Shown: positions 7,541 through 16,420, numbered from the stretch's first letter. The stretch: 64,000 bases of DNA from Actinoplanes sp. NBC_00393 (GCF_036053395.1 NZ_CP107942.1:6094501-6158500), one strand, 5' to 3'. Program-made: numbers and translations. The notes: generated by a model not told the origin, from the sequence alone.

Positions 7541-8904
7541 AATCGGGGCAGCGCCTTCGCCGCATCGGCGGTGGGGCCGTGCCAGGCCACGTAGCCGTCC
7601 GGGCGGATCAGCAGCGACTCGCCCGTGTCCGTGACCGGCGCGGCGATTCGCAGGCGGTCCGCGTACCCCGGGAAGGAACCGGTCGTGACCAACACGTGCC
7701 TGCCCTCACGCAGTGCCTCGTAGAGGCGCTCGCCGCCGCGCAGCGTGACATCCTCGGCGCGCGGGGCGCCCGGGTAGCCGATGCCGACGCCGGAGATCAC
7801 GCCGGTTGCCCGCCGGGCCACCGACGGTAGCCCCAGCAGCACCGAGCCCACCGTGTTGCGCGCCCACCGGGCCGCCCGGGAACGCAGCATCGCCATCCGG
7901 ATCAGCATGCCGCTGCTGCGCAGGACGAGTTTGCCGACCGGGTGCCGCTCCTGCTGGTAGGTGTCGAGCAGCCCGGCCGGCGCCCAGCCGTCGACGGTGG
8001 CGGCGAGCTTCCAGGACAGGTTCGCCGCGTCCTGCAGGCCGGTGTTCATCCCCTGGCCGCCGGCCGGGGAGTGCACGTGCGCCGCGTCACCGGCCAGGAA
8101 GACCCGGCCCACCCGGTAGGCCGGCGCCTGCCGCTCGTCGCTGTGGAACCGGGAGAGCCAGCGTGCCTCGGCCAGCCCGAAGTCGGTGCCGTGCACGCGC
8201 CGGGTGACCTCACGGATCTCGTCGAGCGTCACCGGGGTGTCGTCGGTGACCTGGCGGCGGCGGTCCCAGGCGAAGACCCGGTACCACCCGTCGCCGAACG
8301 GGGCGACCATGGCGAACGCGTCGCCGACCGTGTTGACCGCCAGCACGTCCTCCGGCGGATCGTTCAGTCGCACGTCGGCCAGCATGATCGAGGTGAGCAC
8401 GGCGTGGCCCGGGAAGGGCAGCCCGAGCGCGGCCCGGACGGAGCTGTGCACGCCGTCGGTGCCGACCACGTAATCCGCGGTGGCTGTCTCGTCGCCGAAG
8501 TCCAGCGTCACCCGGTCGGCGTCCTGGGTCAGGCCGGCCAGGCGGGCGCCCCGCACGATCTTGGCGCCGGCCTTCACCGCCCGCTCCTCGAGGGCCTGCT
8601 CGATCCGGTACTGCGGGGTGATCAAAAGGTACGGGAAGCGGGAGGGCAGCCGGGTCAGGTCGAGCCGGATCCGGTCGAACAGGCGCAGCCGCTCGACCCG
8701 GGCGCCGCTCGCCGTGATCTCGTCGGCCAGCCCGCGGGCGTCGAGAAGCTCCAGCGTGCGGGCGTGCACGCCGAAGGCGCGGGTGAGGTTGGAGGTGCCG
8801 GACCGGCGCTCGTAGAGGGTGACCTCGACGCCGGACTGCGCCAGGTCGCCGGCCAGCAGCAGACCGGTCGGGCCGGCTCCGATGATCGCAACGGTGGTGT
8901 GCAT
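7531..8904 (-). CDS. FAD-dependent aromatic monooxygenase (PheA/TfdB/RdmE group)
   Basis: The 457-residue flavoprotein has the dinucleotide-binding GAGPTGLLLAGDL at residues 9–21, the VGTDGVHSSVR (DG) motif in the middle and FLAGDAAHVHSPAGGQGMNTGLQDA near residue 280, the GD motif that contacts the FAD ribityl chain. These are diagnostic for class A flavin monooxygenases that hydroxylate phenols or polyketides using NAD(P)H. ATG 8904 has GAAGGAG upstream; a longer open frame to 9105 would run through the operators. Divergent transcription from the TetR gene and shared operators imply substrate-induced expression, perhaps for detoxification or antibiotic inactivation. Confidence 0.9.
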   Translation of the reverse strand: MHTTVAIIGAGPTGLLLAGDLAQSGVEVTLYERRSGTSNLTRAFGVHARTLELLDARGLADEITASGARVERLRLFDRIRLDLTRLPSRFPYLLITPQYRIEQALEERAVKAGAKIVRGARLAGLTQDADRVTLDFGDETATADYVVGTDGVHSSVRAALGLPFPGHAVLTSIMLADVRLNDPPEDVLAVNTVGDAFAMVAPFGDGWYRVFAWDRRRQVTDDTPVTLDEIREVTRRVHGTDFGLAEARWLSRFHSDERQAPAYRVGRVFLAGDAAHVHSPAGGQGMNTGLQDAANLSWKLAATVDGWAPAGLLDTYQQERHPVGKLVLRSSGMLIRMAMLRSRAARWARNTVGSVLLGLPSVARRATGVISGVGIGYPGAPRAEDVTLRGGERLYEALREGRHVLVTTGSFPGYADRLRIAAPVTDTGESLLIRPDGYVAWHGPTADAAKALPRFLS

Positions 8905-8924
8905 GACGTGCTCCTTCAAGTGAA

Positions 8925-8998
8925 TGCCAACGCTTGTTGGCAACGATAGGCATCGCTGCGAGATCGAGTCAACACTTGTTGGCAAACACTTGTTGGCA
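8925..8998. promoter_or_regulatory. Operator array for the TetR/monooxygenase divergent promoter
   Basis: TGCCAACGCTTGTTGGCA at 8925–8942 is a dyad with 7-bp arms. Two directly abutting copies of AACACTTGTTGGCA follow at 8971–8984 and 8985–8998, ending 12 bases before the TetR start. All three share CTTGTTGGCA. Such an arrangement lets a TetR dimer repress both genes; assignment to the adjacent TetR is by position. Confidence 0.75.
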
Positions 8999-9010
8999 TA
9001 GATTGGCGGC

Positions 9011-9568
9011 ATGACCGCACCACGCCGCTCCGACCGCACCAGGGCCGCGATCCTGACCGCCGCGCGCGAGCGCTTCGCCGCCGACGGGTTCGAGCGGGCC
9101 ACCATCCGGGCGATCGCCGCCGACGCGCAGATCGACCCGTCGATGGTGATGCGCTACTACGGCAACAAGGAGCGGCTCTTCGCCGCGGCGGCCGAGTTCG
9201 ACCTGCGGCTGCCCGACCTGACCAGCACGCCGCGCGACCAGCTGGGCGCCACCCTGGTCGGCCACTTCGTCAACCGCTGGGAGGAGGACGAGACGCTGGT
9301 CGCCCTGCTGCGCGCCGCGGTCTCCCACGAGGCCGCCGCCGAGCGGATGCGCAGCGTCTTCGCCAGCCAGGTCGGTCCGCTCGCCGCCCGGGTCGCGCCC
9401 GATCCGGCCGAGGCGCCCGCACGTGCCGGCCTGGTCGCCACCCAGATGATCGGCTTCGCAGTCACCCGGTTCGTGTTGCGCCTGCCACCGGTGGTCGCTC
9501 TGGACCGGGAGGCGGCCGTCACCTGGCTCGGCCCGACGATCCAGCGCTATCTGACCGAGGCCGCCTGA
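9011..9568 (+). CDS. TetR-family transcriptional repressor
   Basis: The 185-residue protein has the TetR N-terminal helix-turn-helix at about residues 10–56 (ILTAARERFAADGFERATIRAIAADA, then the recognition helix region MVMRYYGNKERLF). A variable ligand-binding domain follows, with a C-terminal segment typical of TetR_C_33-like proteins. It probably represses the divergent monooxygenase gene and itself through the TTGTTGGCA repeats just upstream, releasing when the monooxygenase substrate binds. ATG 9011 is the only sensible start. The gene following at 9617 is 48 bp away and may be read from the same or a separate promoter. Confidence 0.88.
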   Translation: MTAPRRSDRTRAAILTAARERFAADGFERATIRAIAADAQIDPSMVMRYYGNKERLFAAAAEFDLRLPDLTSTPRDQLGATLVGHFVNRWEEDETLVALLRAAVSHEAAAERMRSVFASQVGPLAARVAPDPAEAPARAGLVATQMIGFAVTRFVLRLPPVVALDREAAVTWLGPTIQRYLTEAA

Positions 9569-9616
9569 TATCGACAAGCATGGACATCTCGTCGCGGTTG
9601 GACGAGAGTGTCATCC

Positions 9617-10996
9617 ATGGCGAGAAGGCGTACCTTCCTGTCCGTGACCGCTGCCGCCGCGGCCGCAGCACCCCTGGCCGCGCCCGCGCCGGCCGCGCAG
9701 GCGGCCGGCCCGCGCAAGCGCCCACCCGGCGCTGACCTGCGGGCGATCCTCCGGGAGATCGATGCGGACCGGATCGAGGCGACCGTGCGCAGGCTGGCTG
9801 CCTTCGGCACCCGGCACACCCTCAGTTCGCAAACCGATCCGGTACGCGGAATCGGCGCCGCCCGCGACTGGATCAACCGGGAACTCCAGTCCTATGCGCA
9901 GGCTTCCGAGGGCCGGCTGACCGTCGAACTCCAGTCGTTCGTCCAGCCCGTCTCGCCGCGCATCCCGGTGCCGACCACGATCACCAACGTCATCGCCACC
10001 CTGCGCGGCAGCGTCACACCGGAGCGGATCTACGTGGTCACCGGCCACTACGACTCGCGCGCCTCGGACGTGCTCGACGCCACCAGCGACGCTCCCGGCG
10101 CCGACGACGACGCTTCCGGCGTCGCCGTGATCATGGAGCTGGCCCGGGTGCTGGCCACCCGGAAACCGGCCGCCACGATCGTCTTCGCCGCCGTCGCCGG
10201 CGAGGAGCAGGGGCTGTACGGCTCCGACCACATGGCCCAGCGGTTCAAGGACGCCAACGCCGACATCCAGGCCATGTTCAGCAACGACATCGTCGGGACG
10301 GGCAACCCGGGCGACGGCACGCGACCCGACCCGCGCACCGTCCGGCTCTTCGTCGAGGGTGTGCCCACCTCCGAGACCGCGGCCCAGGCCAACGTGCGGC
10401 GCAGCACCGGCGGGGAGAACGACGGGCCGTCGCGGCAGCTCGGCCGCTTCGCCGAGGAGGTCGCGGAGAACCCGCAGACCGGCATGAACGTCCGGGTCAT
10501 CTGGCGCCGGGACCGCTACCTGCGCGGCAGCGACCACATCTCGTTCCTGCTGCGCGGCTACCCGGCGGCCCGGTTCACCGAGCCCCGGGAGAACTTCGCC
10601 CACGAGCACCAGGACGTCCGCGTCGAGAACGGCGTCCAGTACGGCGACCTCGTCGAGTTCTGCGACTTCGGGTACATCGCGCGGGTCGCCCGGGTGAACG
10701 CCGCCACGCTGTGGTCCCTGGCGCAGGCGCCCGGCACGCCGAAGGGCGTCGTCATCGACACCACACAGCTCACCAACGAGACCACCCTGCGCTGGCAGGC
10801 CGGCACCGAACCCGACCTGGCCGGCTACGAGGTGGTGTGGCGGGAGACCACGGCGCCTGACTGGGAGCACGTCATTCCGGTCGGCAACGTCGTCACAGTC
10901 ACCGTCGACATCTCCAAGGACAACGTCCTGTTCGGCGTGCGCGCGGTCGGGCGTACCGGTCTGCGCAGCCCGGCCGCCGCACCGCTGCCCGGATAA
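9617..10996 (+). CDS. Tat-exported M28-family zinc aminopeptidase
   Basis: The 459-residue protein opens with a twin-arginine signal (ARRRTFLSVTAAAAAAAP...AQAA), so export of a folded metalloenzyme is expected. The M28 metal ligands are visible: GHYDSR (His near residue 144), PGADDDASG, AGEEQGLYGS with the catalytic Glu and ligand Glu, FSNDIVG, and SDHISF near the end of the domain. A C-terminal fibronectin-III-like segment (LRWQAGTEPDLAGYEVVWRE) follows. It likely trims peptides outside the cell. ATG 9617 was preferred to an in-frame GTG at 9608; both give the same signal peptide. Confidence 0.85.
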   Translation: MARRRTFLSVTAAAAAAAPLAAPAPAAQAAGPRKRPPGADLRAILREIDADRIEATVRRLAAFGTRHTLSSQTDPVRGIGAARDWINRELQSYAQASEGRLTVELQSFVQPVSPRIPVPTTITNVIATLRGSVTPERIYVVTGHYDSRASDVLDATSDAPGADDDASGVAVIMELARVLATRKPAATIVFAAVAGEEQGLYGSDHMAQRFKDANADIQAMFSNDIVGTGNPGDGTRPDPRTVRLFVEGVPTSETAAQANVRRSTGGENDGPSRQLGRFAEEVAENPQTGMNVRVIWRRDRYLRGSDHISFLLRGYPAARFTEPRENFAHEHQDVRVENGVQYGDLVEFCDFGYIARVARVNAATLWSLAQAPGTPKGVVIDTTQLTNETTLRWQAGTEPDLAGYEVVWRETTAPDWEHVIPVGNVVTVTVDISKDNVLFGVRAVGRTGLRSPAAAPLPG

Positions 10997-11166
10997 CCGC
11001 TTGCGCTCGCCCGGGGGCCGTGAAAATCTCCCGGGAAAGCACCACACCTCCTCTGCTCGAAAGAGTGACGCCTGTGAACCCCGCGCGCCGTGGCGGCCGC
11101 TGACCCCTGGCTGCCGCCTGCCCACAGACGTCCTGTCACTCTTCTCGAGAAAGCTCGAACCTCACC

Positions 11167-11916
11167 ATGGATCTGCGCATCCAGCGCTCCGTCGTGTCCT
11201 ACCTCCGCACCCGTCCGAAGGTTCTGGAGATCGGCCCGTTCGTGGCCGGTTTCGACCCGGACACCGATAGCCCGTTCATCAACTACGCGACGCCGCTGCC
11301 CGGCGCCGCCGTCACCGCCGCCGACGTCCGTGGTCTGGTCGAGGCGTTCGCCGGGGCCGGCCGTAAGCCGCGCCTGGAGTACGTGACCAGCAGCTCTCCC
11401 GAGTTGGAGAACCTGCTTCTCGACGCCGGGTTCGCCGTCGAGGCACGGCACGAATATCTGGTCTGCACGCCGCAGTCTTCGAGTGCTTCGCGCGTACCGG
11501 AAGGGATCTTGCTCGTGGAACCGGACAGCGACCGGGACCGGGCCGCCCTGATTGTGACGCTCAATGAGGCCTTCGGCGAGGCGCCGCAGGCGACCGAGAC
11601 GGACATCGCCCGGTTGCGCCGTGACCAGGACCGCGGCGGTCTCGCGCTCGCGGCTCTCGCCGCAGGTGGATGTGTCGGCGGAGGGCAGGCGATGCCGCCG
11701 CAGGACGGCGTGAGCGAGATCGGCGGCATCGGCGTGGCTGACCGATTCCGACGACGCGGGCTCGGCGGGGCGATCACCGCTGAGATCGCCCGGCGGATGT
11801 TCGGCCGGGGTGTCGAGATCGCCTGGCTGGAAGCCGGCGGTGACGACTCCTGGCGGGTGTACGAGCGGGTCGGCTTCCGTCCCGCCGGACGCCGCCTGTA
11901 CATCTCCCGGGACTGA
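11167..11916 (+). CDS. GNAT-family N-acetyltransferase
   Basis: The 249-residue protein has a C-terminal GNAT domain. The cofactor motif is IGVADRFRRRGLGGAITAEI near residue 188 and the second motif is WRVYERVGFRPAGRR near the C-terminus. The N-terminal half looks like a second, degenerate GNAT-like domain. No substrate can be assigned. The start is ATG 11167 after a 170-bp intergenic stretch that shows no clear feature beyond a possible promoter. It stands alone between the M28 peptidase and the DUF3616 gene and seems to have its own transcript. Confidence 0.8.
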   Translation: MDLRIQRSVVSYLRTRPKVLEIGPFVAGFDPDTDSPFINYATPLPGAAVTAADVRGLVEAFAGAGRKPRLEYVTSSSPELENLLLDAGFAVEARHEYLVCTPQSSSASRVPEGILLVEPDSDRDRAALIVTLNEAFGEAPQATETDIARLRRDQDRGGLALAALAAGGCVGGGQAMPPQDGVSEIGGIGVADRFRRRGLGGAITAEIARRMFGRGVEIAWLEAGGDDSWRVYERVGFRPAGRRLYISRD

Positions 11917-11993
11917 CCAGAACGGCCAGCATCACCTGGCCCTACGTCTGATCTTCGGTGGGACCGTGGCCGCACGGTGCGACGATGGCCTTC

Positions 11994-13058
11994 ATGACGG
12001 TCGACTACACGGTGCGGCTGCGGTTCTCGGACAAGTCCCAGGCCGCGTCCACGCACACCAACCTCTCCGCGGTACGGCTGGATCGGCGGGCCCTCTGGAT
12101 CGCCGGCGACGAGACGGCCACCATCGAGCGGCTGCTCGCCGACGATCCGCAGCGGCCGGCCGAGTTCGGCGCGGAGGCGAGCTTCCGGCTGGCCGATTTC
12201 GTCAACCTGCCCGGCATCGACGCCGACGAGGAGGCCGACGTCGAAGGGCTGGCGCGGACCGGCAACTTCCTGTGGGCGGTCGGTTCGCACAGCCTGCGCC
12301 GCAAGCAGATCAAGGACCGGCACGCCGGGCAGAAGGCGCTGCGCCGCCTGGCCCGGGTGGAGGGCCAGGCCAACCGCCAGGTCCTGGTCCGGCTGCCGAT
12401 CACCGAGGTGGACGGCGTGCCCACTCCCGTCACCGAACTCGAGGTCGACGGCGTGACCCACCGCGCGGCCGTCAACAGCCCCCGCGACGACCTGCGCCGG
12501 CTGCTGCGCGACGACGAGCACCTGGCGGCGTTCCTGCCGATCCCCGGCAAGGACAACGGCCTGGACATCGAGGGCATCGCGGTCAGCGGCGACCGGGTCT
12601 ACCTCGGGCTGCGCGGGCCGGTGCTGCGCGGCTGGGCCTTCGTGCTCGAGTTGCGGCCGTACGTGTCCGAGAACGATCCCACCCGGCTGCGGCTGCGGCC
12701 GTTCGAGGACGGCCGGGTGTACCGCAAGCACGTGCTCGACCTGCAAGGCCTCGGCGTGCGTGACCTCTGCCCGCACGGCGACGACCTGCTCATCCTGGCC
12801 GGCCCGACGATGGACCTGGACGGCCCGGTGCGCATCTACCGCTGGCACGGCGCCTGCCGGGTGGACCAGCCCTCGATCGTCCGCGACGACCTGATCAGCC
12901 GCGAACTCGAGCTCACCTACGGCGAGGGCGACGACCACGCCGAGGGCCTGAGCCTGCTCGGCGACGACCGGGTGCTGATCGTCTACGACAGCCCGGCGGC
13001 CGCCCGCCTGACCGACGACGGCGCAGTGATCGCGGACGTGCTACTTCTACCGTCGTGA
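11994..13058 (+). CDS. DUF3616 family protein
   Basis: The roughly 354-residue protein carries a DUF3616 beta-propeller-like domain. Recognisable pieces are NLSAVRLDRRALWIAGDE near the N-terminus, NGLDIEGIAVSGDRVYLGLRGPVLRGWA in the middle and DLCPHGDDLLILAGPTMDLDGP further on, each a propeller-type strand cluster. No signal peptide or catalytic residue is obvious, and no function is established for the family. Start is ATG 11994 or ATG 11985; neither has a clear ribosome binding site. The stop overlaps the start of the SDR gene by four bases (GTGA), so the two are translationally coupled. Confidence 0.75.
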   Translation: MTVDYTVRLRFSDKSQAASTHTNLSAVRLDRRALWIAGDETATIERLLADDPQRPAEFGAEASFRLADFVNLPGIDADEEADVEGLARTGNFLWAVGSHSLRRKQIKDRHAGQKALRRLARVEGQANRQVLVRLPITEVDGVPTPVTELEVDGVTHRAAVNSPRDDLRRLLRDDEHLAAFLPIPGKDNGLDIEGIAVSGDRVYLGLRGPVLRGWAFVLELRPYVSENDPTRLRLRPFEDGRVYRKHVLDLQGLGVRDLCPHGDDLLILAGPTMDLDGPVRIYRWHGACRVDQPSIVRDDLISRELELTYGEGDDHAEGLSLLGDDRVLIVYDSPAAARLTDDGAVIADVLLLPS

Positions 13059-13792
13059 AAAATCTTGGAACAGCTCTGGTGACCGGCGCCTCCCGCGGGC
13101 TCGGCGCGCACATCGCGCGCCGGCTCGCCGCCGACGGACGGCCGGTCGCGATCAACTACCGCTCCGACGCGGCGGGCGCCGAGAAGGTCGCCGCCGAGAT
13201 CATCGCCGCCGGCGGGCAGGCGGCGGCCCTGCGGGCCGACGTGACCGACGAGGCGGAGGTACGCGAACTCGTCGCCGCCGCCACCGAACAGCTCGGCCCG
13301 GTGCAGGTCGTGGTCGCCAACGCCACCGGCCCGCAGCCGACCGGCCCGGCCGAGGAGGTGAGCTGGCAGGACCACCTCGACCAGCTGGTGTTCTTCGTGA
13401 AGAGCCCGACGCTGCTGCTCCAGGCCGCTCTGCCCGGGATGCGCGAGCTGGGCTGGGGCCGGTTCATCCACATCGGGTCGGACTCGTTCGAGCGGGCTCT
13501 GCCGGGGGCTTCGGCGTACAACGCGGCCAAGGGCGCGCAGATCGGGCTGGCCCGGACCTGGGCGCGGGAACTGGGCCGTTACGGCATCACGGTCAACGTC
13601 GTGGCGCCCGGATGGATCCCGGTCGAACGCCACGGCGATGCTGATCCCGCCGACTACGTGGCGGACGTGCCGCTCGGCCGGATCGGCACCCCGGCGGACA
13701 TCGCCGACGTGGTGGCGTTCGTGGCCTCCGACGCGGCGCGGTTCGTCACCGGCGAGCGGATCACCGTGAACGGCGGCCACACGATCGACTAG
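13055..13792 (+). CDS. Short-chain dehydrogenase/reductase (SDR)
   Basis: The 245-residue enzyme is a classical SDR. The cofactor motif TGASRGLG is at residues 9–16 and a Ser is in HIGSDSF. The catalytic YNAAKG follows near residue 152, and NVVAPGWIPV and the C-terminal GERITVNGGHTID are typical of FabG-like proteins. It is likely NADP(H)-dependent given the basic RS after the second strand (INYRSD). The usual NNAG is replaced by NATG. The substrate is unknown. A four-base GTGA overlap with the DUF3616 gene indicates an operon. The last bases overlap the convergent methyltransferase stop. Confidence 0.87.
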   Translation: MKNLGTALVTGASRGLGAHIARRLAADGRPVAINYRSDAAGAEKVAAEIIAAGGQAAALRADVTDEAEVRELVAAATEQLGPVQVVVANATGPQPTGPAEEVSWQDHLDQLVFFVKSPTLLLQAALPGMRELGWGRFIHIGSDSFERALPGASAYNAAKGAQIGLARTWARELGRYGITVNVVAPGWIPVERHGDADPADYVADVPLGRIGTPADIADVVAFVASDAARFVTGERITVNGGHTID

Positions 13793-14466
13793 CCGGCGAC
13801 CCGGCAGCACGCCCAGATGCCGTCCGGGGTGAGGTAACGGTCCAGGACCAGGCCCGCCCCGGACAACGCCTCCTCGAACTGCTCCGGCGTGAGCGGGCGG
13901 GAACGGAAGACCTGGGTCCAGGTGGCGTCGGGGAACACGTACTCGAACCGGATGCTGCGGGTGCCGTCGCCCAGGTCGTCGGAGGAGAGCGCGCGGGCGA
14001 TGCCGTCGCCGGCCTTGGAGTCGCGGGGGACGCGCTCGTGCCAGTCCCTGCCCTCCCGCTGGATCAGGACCACGCCGCCGGGATTCACATGGCGGCGGCA
14101 GGTGTCGAGCAGGGCGGCGCGGACCGCGGGGTCGGGGGCGTGCACCAGGAAGGAGGAGAGCAGGACCACGTCGTACCGGTCGGGCAGGTCGAGGTCCTCG
14201 ATGCTCGAGCAGACCGTCCGAACGTCGGTGATGTGTTCCAGCATCTCGGGGGACTCGTCGACGGCGGTCACCTCGTACCCCCAGGTGGTCAACGCCCTGG
14301 TCACCCGGCCCGCGCCGGCGCCCAGCTCGAGAAGCGTCGCCGGCGGCGGCTGCGCCGCGGCGATGATCTCCGGCTCGTCCCGCACCGGCAGCCGGGCGTA
14401 CAGGTCGACTGCGCAACCGTCCGGGGTGAACTCGCCGGGACCGGTCCCGTCGTAACCGTCCTTCAT
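13789..14466 (-). CDS. SAM-dependent methyltransferase
   Basis: The 225-residue protein has a class I methyltransferase fold with motif I LLELGAGAGRVTRAL near residue 45. It continues with VTAVDESPEML, a motif IV-like YDVVLLSSFLVHAP, and PGGVVLIQREG. ATG 14466 begins a protein of normal length; the open frame continues upstream to 14700 but that part has a composition unlike a methyltransferase domain and crosses an intergenic region. The substrate is unknown. It overlaps the SDR gene tail to tail by four bases, and 245 bp of unassigned sequence separates it from the gene at 14712. Confidence 0.82.
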   Translation of the reverse strand: MKDGYDGTGPGEFTPDGCAVDLYARLPVRDEPEIIAAAQPPPATLLELGAGAGRVTRALTTWGYEVTAVDESPEMLEHITDVRTVCSSIEDLDLPDRYDVVLLSSFLVHAPDPAVRAALLDTCRRHVNPGGVVLIQREGRDWHERVPRDSKAGDGIARALSSDDLGDGTRSIRFEYVFPDATWTQVFRSRPLTPEQFEEALSGAGLVLDRYLTPDGIWACCRVAG

Positions 14467-14711
14467 GGCAGCAATCCTTCCAGCCCGGCTACCGTTCGGC
14501 GATGCGGCAGGTCTACGCCCACTGTTCCCGGTCCCGGCACGGCGATCACGACGGCCCCTTCGCCGGACCGGGTCGACGAGGTCCCTCACCAGCGGTGACC
14601 GGGTGTTGGAGTCCTCCCGCTGCGCCCGCGTCGACCAGGACGAACGACCACACGCCCGACGTCTGCTCCGAAACCGCTGAAGCAGCGCTCCGCGGGACAT
14701 ATTCTGCGGGC

Positions 14712-15470
14712 ATGCTCGTCACTGTCGTCGCCGACTACGGAACCGGGGACCTCGCCTTCGCCGAGGTCCGGCAACGGATCGTCCAGCTGCTCCCGTCCGC
14801 CGAGGTCACGGCCGTGCCCGTCCCGGCCTTCGACACGGTGGCCGCCGGCTTCTGCGTGGCTCAGCTCGCCTTCGGCGAGGGACCATCAGACCGCATCGTG
14901 TACGCGAATGTCGCGCCCCGCCAGGACCGGGACGAGCCACGCGCCGCCAACGCCGGCGAACGGCTGGCCGCAGCCCGGCTCGACTCCGGTGTGCTCGTCG
15001 TCGGAGTCGCCTCCGGCGCCAGCCTGTCCTTCCTGGCCGCCGAGGGCGTGGCCGTCCGGGCCGTCCAGATCGCCGACGACGGTTCCCAGTTCCGCTCCCG
15101 CGACGTGTTCCCGGCCGCGCTCGCCGCCCTGGCCGAGGGAGACGACAGCCTGCTCGGCGCGGAACTGCCGGTCGCGCCGCCGCCCGAGCACGCGGTCGCC
15201 TACATCGACGGCTACGGCAACATCAAGACCACCTGGGACCAGGCGCCGGCGCAGGTCGGGTCGACCGTACGGGTACGCATCGGCGAGATCGAAGCCGAAG
15301 CCACAGTCAGCGACGGCGTCTTCGAGGTCCCCGCCGGCACGATGTCGTTCGCGCCCGGCAGCTCCGGCTGGAACGCCCACATCTGGTACGAACTGCTCTC
15401 CCGCGGCGGCAACGCGGCCGAACTGTTCGGCAACCCGCGCGCCGGAACGCCGATCGAGATCGTCGACTGA
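14712..15470 (+). CDS. Divergent SAM hydroxide adenosyltransferase/halogenase-family (DUF62) protein
   Basis: The 252-residue protein matches the two-domain layout of the SAM hydrolase/fluorinase/chlorinase family. It starts with VTVVADYGTGD in place of the usual TDFGxxD, has YIDGYGNIKTTW where the family has IDxFGNxxTN, and ends in a small beta domain (GGNAAELFGNP...TPIEIVD). Known family members cleave SAM to adenosine and methionine, or form 5'-halo-adenosine. Here the conserved VDPGVG segment reads YANVAPRQD and the PDNG segment reads GVASG. The classical catalytic Asp therefore appears to be missing, and chemistry may differ. It stands alone, with ATG 14712 as start. Confidence 0.72.
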   Translation: MLVTVVADYGTGDLAFAEVRQRIVQLLPSAEVTAVPVPAFDTVAAGFCVAQLAFGEGPSDRIVYANVAPRQDRDEPRAANAGERLAAARLDSGVLVVGVASGASLSFLAAEGVAVRAVQIADDGSQFRSRDVFPAALAALAEGDDSLLGAELPVAPPPEHAVAYIDGYGNIKTTWDQAPAQVGSTVRVRIGEIEAEATVSDGVFEVPAGTMSFAPGSSGWNAHIWYELLSRGGNAAELFGNPRAGTPIEIVD

Positions 15471-15501
15471 AGTGTCGTAGGGGGTCGCTACCGTCGTGCT
15501 C

Positions 15502-16419
15502 ATGTTCCGACGGAAGCGGCTCAGCGGGGCGCCCGCCCTCAACCCCGACCCGACCGGCGGCGGCTGGACACCGGCCCAGGACCTGCTCTGGATCAGCGCA
15601 GCGCCACCCCGGCCCGGTGCGTGGGCCGCGCTGCAGGCGCAGCACCCTTCCAGCGGGTTGTGGCCGCTGCTGCTGTCCGGCCTGTCCAACCGCGAGCCCG
15701 ACCGCCCGTGGCTGAGCGGCGAGCTCTCTCCGAAATGGCGGAAACTCTCCGCGCCCGCCGACCACGACCCGGCAGCGCTCCTGGCCGCGTCGTGGGCATC
15801 CTGCGTCCCCGAGGAGGAGGACGACGAGTCCGACTCGGACCGCACCGACCGCATCGCCATCACCGCCCCGTTCGGCGCAGGCTGGCCCGGCCTGGCCCCA
15901 CCCAGCCCAGCCTCATTCAGCGCGGACTGGCCCGGCCTGGCCCCACCCAGCCCAGCCTCACCAGGCCTGGCCCCACCCAGCCCAACCTCGCCCAGCGCGC
16001 CGCAGGCCTCCCCCGCCGCCGTCTCCCCGGCCGAGCGAGCGGCCGAGGTCGCTGACTTCCTGCTCGGCGCCGGCTGGCTGACCGCGCCCCGGCTCGGCCT
16101 GGTGCCCGGTGCCCGCGGCGCGGACACCCCGACCGACATCGGCTGGACCGGCCCGCTCAACCACGAGCAGGACACCGCAAAGATCTCAGCGTTGCTACGC
16201 AGCTGGGAGGACCGATTCGGCACTCGTTTGATCGGCCTCGGTTTCGACACCGTCTACCTGAGCGTGGCCGCGCCACCGACCGACGTCGAGCACGCGCTGC
16301 GGGTGGCGGCCGAGCACTTCGCCTTCTGCCCCGACAACATCTGGCAGGGCGCCGGCTCCTTGGCGGACTACGCGAAGGACCTGGTGGACCAGCCGATCTG
16401 GACCTTCTGGTGGGACTGA
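15502..16419 (+). CDS. DUF4253 protein with proline-rich repeat insert
   Basis: The 305-residue protein has a C-terminal DUF4253 domain (about residues 180–305; RLIGLGFDTVYLSVA, HFAFCPDNIWQG, DQPIWTFWWD). Its family role is unknown, though members often occur near toxin or immunity genes. Between an N-terminal segment and the domain lies a low-complexity stretch with three copies of GLAPPSPAS-type units, encoded by a DNA minisatellite at 15882–15990. ATG 15502 follows an in-frame GTG at 15496. A one-base gap separates the stop from the next small gene, so they are co-transcribed. Confidence 0.78.
   Translation: MFRRKRLSGAPALNPDPTGGGWTPAQDLLWISAAPPRPGAWAALQAQHPSSGLWPLLLSGLSNREPDRPWLSGELSPKWRKLSAPADHDPAALLAASWASCVPEEEDDESDSDRTDRIAITAPFGAGWPGLAPPSPASFSADWPGLAPPSPASPGLAPPSPTSPSAPQASPAAVSPAERAAEVADFLLGAGWLTAPRLGLVPGARGADTPTDIGWTGPLNHEQDTAKISALLRSWEDRFGTRLIGLGFDTVYLSVAAPPTDVEHALRVAAEHFAFCPDNIWQGAGSLADYAKDLVDQPIWTFWWD
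15882..15990 (+). repeat. In-frame minisatellite within the DUF4253 gene
   Basis: Two 45-bp-spaced copies of a 34-bp block beginning CTGGCCCGGCCTGGCCCCAC (15882 and 15927) and a third shortened copy at 15961 encode proline/serine repeats. Repeat length keeps the frame open. Confidence 0.75.
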
Positions 16420-16420
16420 C

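Noticed and set aside
14467..14711. tRNA or extra N-terminal coding region
   Set aside because: No T-loop GTTCGA or acceptor stem pairing was seen, and the upstream extension of the gene at 14712 has no protein-like features.
14712..15470. Functional fluorinase or chlorinase
   Set aside because: Segments holding the known SAM and halide contacts are changed, and no halometabolite genes are near.
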